Below, one piece after another: positions 13,632-18,903 of a DNA stretch of 18,903 nucleotides (within the stretch, counting starts at the first letter, position 1; every line of letters begins with the position of its first letter). Origin of the DNA: DASSHA01 sp035693145 (GTDB lineage Bacteria; Chloroflexota; Limnocylindria; Limnocylindrales; CSP1-4); NCBI GenBank assembly GCA_035693145.1, contig DASSHA010000164.1:1-18903 (forward strand), in the 5' to 3' direction. Made by a program: the position numbers and the translations under genes. The notes beneath the pieces were generated by a model, which did no database searches, had not been told where the DNA came from, and saw only the letters and a program-made list of their open reading frames with translations.

Positions 13632-15418
13632 GTCGGCGTTGCGGTCTCGGGAGCGGTCCGCAGCGCCCGGGTCGCCGCCTCGTCGACCGTCCGCGCGACC
13701 GGGTCCACCACGACGCGGTAGACGTCGCGGGCGGTCTCGGCCGTCACCTTCTCGTTGATCACGTCGACGAGGACCTTGGCCGGATCGCGCTCGGCCGGAT
13801 CGCCGACCCCGCCGCCGCCACCCGACACCTTGCCGAGGATCTCGCCGTGCTTGACCTGGATCATCCGGTGCGTCTGGGCCGGCACGACCTCGTCACCGCG
13901 CCGGATGTACATGCGCGACAGCGGTCCGGGCTCGCCTCCGTCCGCACCAGGCGGCTGGGTTCGGTCCCCGTCGGAGCTGCCGGTCGCGGCGCCGACGTCG
14001 GTGCCAAGGTTCTCGACCTCCCAGAGCATTCCCGAACCGCCGCGCCAGCGTCCGGCGCCCGAAAGGTCCGGCAGGAAGTGCCAGCGCACGGTCCGCCACG
14101 GGAAGCGGATCTCGATCTCCTCGGCGGAGCCTCGGTTGATCGAGCCGAGCCCCGACATCCCGAGTGCGCCCTCGAACCCGTCGAAGCCCGCGACCGCGCC
14201 CGTTCCGCCGTCGGCATCGGTCGTCGTCTGGACGTAGCGCTCGCCGGTCCGCGGGTCGATGCCGGCGATGTAGTGGCCGCGCCGCCGGCCCCAGCCGGCG
14301 ATCGCCTTGTCCGGCATCGCCTTCGACAGCGCGCTGACGGTCGCCTCGAGGACCTGCGTTCCGACGTTGACGGGTGAGCCACCGACGGTCGCGGGATAGG
14401 TCGCGTTGACGACCGTGCCTTCGGGCGCGATGACCGTGATCGGCCGCATCGAGCCCTCGTTGTGGAACTCCGCGAGCTCGGAGTCGAAGTACAGGAAGGA
14501 GCCGGCGACGGCCCGGCTGTAGGTCGAGGAGTAGGTGCAGTTGACGAAGCCCTTGCGCAGGCCGTCGCTCTTGCTGAAGTCGAGGATGAGCTCGTCGCCC
14601 TTGATCGTCGCCTCGCAGCGGACGGTCACCGGCTCGTCGAGCACGGTCCCGTCGTCGTCTGTCGACGATTCGCCGTAGAAGGTGCCGTCGGGGACGCCCG
14701 CCAGCTGGCCGCGGACGCTCGTCTCCATCCGCTCGATCATCTCCTCGACGCAGTCGAGGACCTCGTCCCGGCCGTACTTGTCGAGCAACGCGACGATCCG
14801 GTGCTCGGCCGTCGTGAGCGCCGCCATGAGCGCGTAGTTGTCGATCTTGACGCCCTCGGGCCAGCGGACGTTGTTCCAGATGAGCTCGAGGACATCCGTC
14901 CGTTCGACGCCCGCGTCGACGATCTTGATCGGCGGAATCATGATCCCTTCGGCGTGGATGTCGTAGCCGTTCGGGAAGTAGCCGCCCGGGAATGCGCCGC
15001 CGGTGTCGAGCTGGTGGCCGCGGGTGAGGACGATGAACAGCAGCTCGCCCTTGTAGAAGACCGGCCGGAAGAAGCCCCAGTCGGGCAGGTGGTTGCAGTA
15101 GCCCTTGTACGGGTCGTTGCAGAGGATGACGTCGCCTGGCTTCAGCGAGGCACCCATCCGCTCCATGATGTAGCGGACGGTGAAGCCCTGGGACAGGAAC
15201 ATCGAGGTCGGACCTTCGGGCACCGCGATGGTCCGACCTTCGACGTCCCAGATGCCGGCGGCCATGTCGTGGAGCTGCGCGATCAGGTAGTTCTGCGCGG
15301 TCCGATCGATGACGTGACGCATCTCGCGCCCGATCGACTGGAAGCCGTGCCAGACGGTGGAGAGGGTGATCGGGTCGACGGCGCGCCCGGCGGTCGTCGG
15401 TTCGGTCGTGGCGGTCAT
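13628..15418 (-). CDS. hyuB: Hydantoinase B / oxoprolinase family subunit (acetone carboxylase alpha-like)
   Basis: A 596-residue HyuB-family protein, the partner of HyuA in ATP-dependent amide-ring-opening enzymes (N-methylhydantoinase, 5-oxoprolinase, caprolactamase) and in acetone/acetophenone carboxylases. Seen: the metal-site block CNDPYKGYCNHLPDWGF (100-116) with Asp102, His110 and Asp113; TRGHQLDTGGAFPGGYF (132-148) with His135; and the near-C-terminal KVSGGGGGVGDPAERDP, the family's glycine-rich signature. Conserved segments around the metal site look closer to the acetone-carboxylase branch than to classical hydantoinases, from memory of those families. ATG 15418 overlaps the hyuA stop (ATGA). 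A gamma subunit such as AcxC is not seen in the window. The substrate is unknown. Confidence 0.88.
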   Translation of the reverse strand: MTATTEPTTAGRAVDPITLSTVWHGFQSIGREMRHVIDRTAQNYLIAQLHDMAAGIWDVEGRTIAVPEGPTSMFLSQGFTVRYIMERMGASLKPGDVILCNDPYKGYCNHLPDWGFFRPVFYKGELLFIVLTRGHQLDTGGAFPGGYFPNGYDIHAEGIMIPPIKIVDAGVERTDVLELIWNNVRWPEGVKIDNYALMAALTTAEHRIVALLDKYGRDEVLDCVEEMIERMETSVRGQLAGVPDGTFYGESSTDDDGTVLDEPVTVRCEATIKGDELILDFSKSDGLRKGFVNCTYSSTYSRAVAGSFLYFDSELAEFHNEGSMRPITVIAPEGTVVNATYPATVGGSPVNVGTQVLEATVSALSKAMPDKAIAGWGRRRGHYIAGIDPRTGERYVQTTTDADGGTGAVAGFDGFEGALGMSGLGSINRGSAEEIEIRFPWRTVRWHFLPDLSGAGRWRGGSGMLWEVENLGTDVGAATGSSDGDRTQPPGADGGEPGPLSRMYIRRGDEVVPAQTHRMIQVKHGEILGKVSGGGGGVGDPAERDPAKVLVDVINEKVTAETARDVYRVVVDPVARTVDEAATRALRTAPETATPT

Positions 15419-17529
15419 GCGCGACCTCCTGCGAGCGCGGCGGGCTCGGGCGACGGCGACGCGACCGGGACCGTGCGGATGAGGACATAGTTCTTGTATG
15501 GGTCGACCGCGCAGCGGTAGCGCGCCGGCACGACGACCGTCGTCGTTGTTTCCTCGATGATCGCCGGCCCGTCGAACGTGTCACCTGCCCGCAGCAGCGC
15601 GCCGTCGTAGACCGGCGTCTCGACGTCGCGGCCGTCGAAGCGGCAGGTGCGATGGCGCTTGAGGGCGGCCTCCCCGGTGCTCCCGCCGCCCTCGATCCGG
15701 CGCAGCTCGAAGGCCGCCTTGGGCGCCGTCGCCCGGAGCCGGAAGGTGAGGAACTCGACCGCCTGCCAGGGCATGTTGAACGTGTACAGCTGCTCGTGGC
15801 GGACGTGGAGGTTCTCGACGGCCGCGTCGACGGACGCCTCGGTCAGCCGGCCGGACGGGACGTCGACCTCGACCTCGTGGAACTGGCCGAGGTAGCGCAG
15901 GTCGGCGGTCCGCCGGAAGGCGATCGCGTCGGCCGGCACGCCGAGGGTCGCGAAGCCGGCGATCGCCTCGGCCTCCATGTCGTCGTACAGCGCGTTGACA
16001 CGATCGAGATCGAGCAGCTTGGCGCGGCTGATGTACGAGCGGGCGAAGTTGCGCCCGACGTCCATGGCGAACATCCCGAACGCCGAGTACGTCGCGGCGA
16101 TCGGCGGGATGACGACACGCGGCATGTGGAGCAGGTCGGCGATGAAGGCGGCGTGGACGGGCCCGGCACCGCCGCCGGCGACGAGCGCGAAGTCGCGGAC
16201 GTCGTGGCCGTGACGGGTCGCGACCTCGGTGATCTGGTCGGCCATGTACGAGTTGATCGTCGTGAAGACCGCCTGGGCGGTGTCGCGGGCATTCATCCCG
16301 AGCGCGCTGCCGACCTTGTCGAGGGCGGTCGTCGCGCGGCCCTCGTCGAGCAGGATCTCGCCGCCGAGGAAGAAGTCGGCCGGGACGTAGCCAAGGACGA
16401 GATCGGCGTCGGTGACCGTCGGCTCCGTTCCGCCCTTGCCGTAGCAGGCGGGGCCCGGATCGCCGCCCGCCGATTTCGGCCCGACGCGCAGGAGCCCGAG
16501 CTGGTCGACCCAGGCGATCGAGCCGCCGCCGGCGCCGCCGGACTGGATGTCGACCATCTTGATCGCGACCCGCTCGTCCTGGACCCAGCCGTCGGTCGTC
16601 GTCGGGATCTCGCGGCCCTGGACCATGCAGATGTCGAAGGACGTGCCGCCCATGTCGACCGAGAGGATGTCGTTGAAGCCGATCGCGTCACCCAGGAAGA
16701 CGGCGCCCGAGGGGGCGGCCGCGGGCCCGGAGCCGATGAGGTAGACGACACGCGGGATGCAGTACTCGACGGTCTCGACGAGCCCGTCCGACCCCATGAG
16801 CAGGAGGTTGCCGCGGAAGCCGCCGTCGGCGAGGCGCGCCTCGAGCGCCCGCAGATAGCGCTCGACGACGGGGCCGCAGTAGGCCGAGACAACGGTCGTG
16901 CTGAAGCGCTCGAATTCCCGCCAGACGGGCAGGATCTCGTGGCTGGTCGTGACGTAGGCGTCCGGCATGGCGGCACGAACCAGCTCGCCGGCGCGCCGCT
17001 CGTGCTCGGGGTCGGCGTAGCTGTGGAGGAAGCCGATCGCGACCGACTCGACGCCCTCGGCTCGGAGCCGTTCGGCGGCAGCGGTCACGTCGGCCTCGTC
17101 GAGGACCGTGTGCTCGGTCCCGTCGAAGAGGGTCCGCTCCTTCGCCTCGAGGCGGAGGTAACGCGGGACGAGCGGCTCGTAGGGCGGGACGAAGACGTTG
17201 TACATCGACGTCCGCACGTTCTTGTAGCCGCGGCGGATCTCGATGATGTCGCGGAACCCGTCGGTCGTGATCATCCCGGTCTTCGCGCCATTCCGGTTGA
17301 TGAGCGTGTTCGTCGCCAGCGTCGTACCGTGGATGATGAGGTCGACCTGGCCGAGGAAGGCGCCCGTCTCGAGCTCGTAGCCCGACGCCGCCTTGGCGAT
17401 CGCGTTCATGAACCCGACGGACGGATCCGCGGGCGTCGTCGGCGACTTGAACTGTCGCAGACCACCGGCGCCGTCGAGGACGAGGCAGTCAGTGAAGGTG
17501 CCGCCGACGTCGATGCAGACCTTGTACAT
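15415..17529 (-). CDS. hyuA: Hydantoinase A / oxoprolinase family ATPase subunit (acetone carboxylase beta-like)
   Basis: A 704-residue HyuA-family protein, the ATP-using (ASKHA-fold) subunit that activates a carbonyl by phosphorylation. Seen: phosphate-1 loop IDVGGTFTD (6-14), IIHGTTLATNTLINRNGAKTG (65-85), GFRDIIEIRRG (91-101), the second phosphate loop VDMGGTSFDI (291-300), SGGAGGGSIAW (330-340) and AGGGAGPVHA (451-460), which are the conserved blocks of this family. The closing ETTTTVVVPARY segment is also typical. ATG 17529 follows a GGGAG site 4 bases upstream. It is the first gene of the 13-gene run, downstream of a candidate promoter. Function is ATP-dependent ring opening or ketone carboxylation; sequence alone cannot decide. 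Confidence 0.9.
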   Translation of the reverse strand: MYKVCIDVGGTFTDCLVLDGAGGLRQFKSPTTPADPSVGFMNAIAKAASGYELETGAFLGQVDLIIHGTTLATNTLINRNGAKTGMITTDGFRDIIEIRRGYKNVRTSMYNVFVPPYEPLVPRYLRLEAKERTLFDGTEHTVLDEADVTAAAERLRAEGVESVAIGFLHSYADPEHERRAGELVRAAMPDAYVTTSHEILPVWREFERFSTTVVSAYCGPVVERYLRALEARLADGGFRGNLLLMGSDGLVETVEYCIPRVVYLIGSGPAAAPSGAVFLGDAIGFNDILSVDMGGTSFDICMVQGREIPTTTDGWVQDERVAIKMVDIQSGGAGGGSIAWVDQLGLLRVGPKSAGGDPGPACYGKGGTEPTVTDADLVLGYVPADFFLGGEILLDEGRATTALDKVGSALGMNARDTAQAVFTTINSYMADQITEVATRHGHDVRDFALVAGGGAGPVHAAFIADLLHMPRVVIPPIAATYSAFGMFAMDVGRNFARSYISRAKLLDLDRVNALYDDMEAEAIAGFATLGVPADAIAFRRTADLRYLGQFHEVEVDVPSGRLTEASVDAAVENLHVRHEQLYTFNMPWQAVEFLTFRLRATAPKAAFELRRIEGGGSTGEAALKRHRTCRFDGRDVETPVYDGALLRAGDTFDGPAIIEETTTTVVVPARYRCAVDPYKNYVLIRTVPVASPSPEPAALAGGRA

Positions 17530-17533
17530 CGCG

Positions 17534-17538
17534 CTCCC
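17534..17538 (-). promoter_or_regulatory. Shine-Dalgarno site of hyuA
   Basis: GGGAG lies 4 bases before the ATG at 17529 and supports that start. Confidence 0.55.
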
Positions 17539-17562
17539 GAGGGGTCAGGTGTCCATGGCTAC

Positions 17563-17577
17563 GTCACGCGAGGTGAC
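17563..17577. repeat. Short inverted repeat in the hyuA leader
   Basis: GTCAC-GCGAG-GTGAC, a 5-bp perfect stem with a 5-base loop, lies between the candidate -10 box and the hyuA start codon. It could be an operator half-site pair or an RNA hairpin in the leader. No T-tract follows, so it is not a classical terminator for the gene upstream. Confidence 0.35.
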
Positions 17578-17611
17578 TGGGCGGGTCGGCCGCGATGCGG
17601 CGAGTCCGCAC

Positions 17612-17617
17612 ATTCTA
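17612..17617 (-). promoter_or_regulatory. Candidate -10 box of the hyuA operon
   Basis: TAGAAT on the minus strand is a near-consensus -10 hexamer in GC-rich DNA, 82 bases before the hyuA ATG. No good -35 box is seen at the usual distance, so activation by a regulator is plausible. Confidence 0.4.
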
Positions 17618-17647
17618 GCCCGGTTCCACGATCGACTCCGGCCGGTT

Positions 17648-17657
17648 TTGGATACAA
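17648..17657. promoter_or_regulatory. Operator-like imperfect palindrome upstream of the hyuA promoter
   Basis: TTGGATACAA pairs with its reverse complement at 8 of 10 positions and resembles the TTGTATACAA-type sites bound by GntR/FCD regulators. It lies about 30 bases upstream of the -10 box, where an activator or repressor could act. It is one of the few AT-rich islands here. Confidence 0.3.
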
Positions 17658-17693
17658 GGACTCGGCGACGGCGCGGACGTTCCGGCAGCGGCA

Positions 17694-18686
17694 TCAGCCC
17701 CGATCGACGAGCGCCAGCGTCGCCGGCACGAACAGCTCCTCGACCGACAGCGGCCGGACGGCGATCGCCTGGCGGACGGCGTAGCGGATGACGGTCTCGA
17801 GCTCGCGGCGGTTCGCCTCGACGCCGTAGGGCCAGTACCGCTCGCCGAAGAGGGCCTCGGCGGCCTCGAAGTCCGCGATGAGCCACGGCACCATCGTCGA
17901 GAGCGTGCCGGTGAACCCGAGCCGCGCCAGCGCCGCGGCCTTCGCCGCGCAGAACGCCTCGAAGAGCGCAACCGCGAGATCCGGGAGCCGGGCCGCGACG
18001 TCGGCGCGAATCACGACGACGTGCATGAGCGGGAAGAGACCCGTTCTCCGGTACCAGGCGGCCTCGACGGCGGGGTAGTCGGGCCACAACCGGACGATCC
18101 GCCGCTCACCCTCGCGGAACAACGTCGGGATGTGGGGCGCGATGAGCGCGTCGAGATCGCCCTCGGCGAGCAGCTCCGAGAGCGATCGGCCTTCGGCTGG
18201 AGCCTCGACGCGAACCCCGGCCGGGAGGTCGACGACGGCGCGCTCGTGGGCCCCGGGCCGATCCTGGCCGCCGATCAGCCACGTCATGTCCTCCGGCGCC
18301 ACCCCGTGGTCGTCCTCGAGGATGCCGCGCATCCAGACTCCGGCCGTGAGCTGCCACTGCTCGGTCCCGATCCGGCGCCCGCGGAGATCCTCGGCTCGTC
18401 GGATCCCCGCCTGCGCGTTCACGAACACGTAGCCGTGGCGAAACATCCGCGACGGGAAGACAGGGATCGCGACGAGCCCGTCGTCGCCGCGGCCGCGAAG
18501 GTTCAGGTACGTCGACAGCGAAAGCTCGGCGATCTCGAAGTCACGATCGCGGACGACCCGGGCGAACAGCTCGCCCGGGTGGAGGTTCAGGACCTGGAGC
18601 TCGACGCCCGGCACACGGACCGAACCGTCGGCGAGTGGGCGCGTTCGATCGTAGTCGCCGATCGCGAGCGTCAGCCGTTCGGTCAT
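17694..18686 (-). CDS. 4,5-dihydroxyphthalate decarboxylase-like / PBP2-fold protein
   Basis: A 330-residue protein with the periplasmic-binding-protein type 2 fold seen in 4,5-dihydroxyphthalate decarboxylases and related ABC substrate-binding proteins. Seen: LTLAIGDYDRTRPL (5-18), EIAELSLSTYL (51-61), FPSRMFRHGYVFVN (77-90), DLRGRRIGTEQW (100-111) and IGGQDRPG (138-145), the conserved blocks of this group. There is no signal peptide, lipobox or membrane helix, which favours a cytoplasmic enzyme over a transporter component, and no permease or ATPase gene is adjacent. ATG 18686 overlaps the upstream hydrolase stop (ATGA) and follows an AGGTGG site. It ends 164 bases before hyuA. The true substrate is unknown; decarboxylation of a catabolic intermediate is a guess. 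Confidence 0.82.
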   Translation of the reverse strand: MTERLTLAIGDYDRTRPLADGSVRVPGVELQVLNLHPGELFARVVRDRDFEIAELSLSTYLNLRGRGDDGLVAIPVFPSRMFRHGYVFVNAQAGIRRAEDLRGRRIGTEQWQLTAGVWMRGILEDDHGVAPEDMTWLIGGQDRPGAHERAVVDLPAGVRVEAPAEGRSLSELLAEGDLDALIAPHIPTLFREGERRIVRLWPDYPAVEAAWYRRTGLFPLMHVVVIRADVAARLPDLAVALFEAFCAAKAAALARLGFTGTLSTMVPWLIADFEAAEALFGERYWPYGVEANRRELETVIRYAVRQAIAVRPLSVEELFVPATLALVDRG

Positions 18687-18903
18687 CGCGCCACCTCTGC
18701 TGCCCCGGCCGCCGAGCCGACGGTCCTCAGCCAGCCGACGATGTCGGCCGCGGGCGTGACGTCGGCATATTTCTGGTCCATGTCGAAGAGGTTGACCGCG
18801 TGGCTCAGCTCACCGCGGTCGAACACGGCGTCCTCGGCGACGAGGACCGCGAGGTTGTGCGAGAACGCGTCGACGACGGTCGCCCGGACGCAGCCGCTCG
18901 TCG
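18683..18903 (-). CDS. Cysteine hydrolase (isochorismatase / N-carbamoylsarcosine amidase superfamily), C-terminal part
   Basis: The last 72 residues of a cysteine hydrolase; the N-terminal two-thirds lie beyond the window edge. Seen: TSGCVR (1-6 of the visible part), the loop with the catalytic cysteine of this superfamily (codon 18890-18892); VVDAFSHN (9-16); and the C-terminal ELSHAVNLFDMDQKYADV (31-48). That last segment is common in N-carbamoylsarcosine amidase- and maleamate amidase-like members and less so in nicotinamidases. Such enzymes hydrolyse amide or N-carbamoyl groups. The stop overlaps the next gene's ATG. The catalytic Asp and Lys would lie outside the window, so activity cannot be checked here. 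Confidence 0.85.
   Translation of the reverse strand, partial: TSGCVRATVVDAFSHNLAVLVAEDAVFDRGELSHAVNLFDMDQKYADVTPAADIVGWLRTVGSAAGAAEVAR
18691..18696 (-). promoter_or_regulatory. Shine-Dalgarno site of the dihydroxyphthalate decarboxylase-like gene
   Basis: AGGTGG (within GAGGTGG) lies 4 bases before the ATG at 18686, inside the end of the hydrolase gene, and supports that start codon. Confidence 0.55.

Noticed and set aside
15652..17784. Plus-strand 710-residue frame opposite hyuA
   Set aside because: Antisense of a fully supported HyuA; the translation is low-complexity Asp/Arg/Val/Glu and runs past both ends of real signals.

Overview
The window is very GC-rich and densely packed. Codons end almost always in G or C, there are many GTG starts, and at least one pair of promoters looks leaderless. 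DUF2203, DUF309 and rhodanese genes sit next to a class I aminotransferase. Together these features suggest a high-GC bacterium, most plausibly Chloroflexota (Limnocylindria-like), with Actinobacteriota as the alternative. This is an inference from style and gene content; no marker gene is present. I see no tRNA, rRNA, CRISPR array, transposase, phage gene or pseudogene.

Layout. (1) 1-2445, minus strand: a class I aminotransferase followed 5 bases later by a transketolase-family gene cut by the window edge. (2) 2446-2527: a short divergent promoter region with a candidate -10 box for each direction, both placed so that transcripts would start at the ATG. (3) 2528-3773, plus strand: a three-gene overlapping operon of DUF2203, DUF309 and a single-domain rhodanese. 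(4) 3774-4123: a gene-free convergent region with a perfect 20-bp palindrome. (5) 4124-17529, minus strand: one tight run of 13 genes, read in the order hyuA, hyuB, E1alpha, E1beta, a second E1alpha, a second E1beta, zinc-type quinone reductase-like dehydrogenase, free-standing lipoyl protein, E2 catalytic domain, sdhB-, sdhA-, sdhC- and sdhD-like. Seven of the twelve junctions are 4-base ATGA/GTGA overlaps and the largest gap is 22 bases. (6) 17530-17693: the leader of that operon, with a candidate -10 box, a hairpin and an operator-like repeat. (7) 17694-18903, minus strand: a 4,5-dihydroxyphthalate decarboxylase/PBP2-like protein, preceded by the C-terminal end of a cysteine hydrolase (isochorismatase / N-carbamoylsarcosine amidase superfamily).

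How the genes may work together. The 13-gene operon looks like a catabolic route for an unidentified compound. HyuA/HyuB would open or carboxylate the substrate at the cost of ATP. Two heterodimeric thiamine-diphosphate E1 enzymes would decarboxylate 2-oxoacid intermediates onto a lipoyl carrier made as a separate small protein, and a trimmed E2 would transfer the acyl group to CoA. A membrane-bound SDH-like complex would pass electrons to quinone.

The most interesting point is the flavoprotein of that complex. Its FAD fold, iron-sulfur partner and haem/quinone anchor are intact. The histidine that covalently binds FAD in true SDH is missing, and so are two of the residues that grip the dicarboxylate. 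It probably oxidises or reduces something other than succinate. With a split E2, two tandem E1 pairs and a possible N-carbamoyl hydrolase next door, this is a credible candidate for an undescribed pathway.
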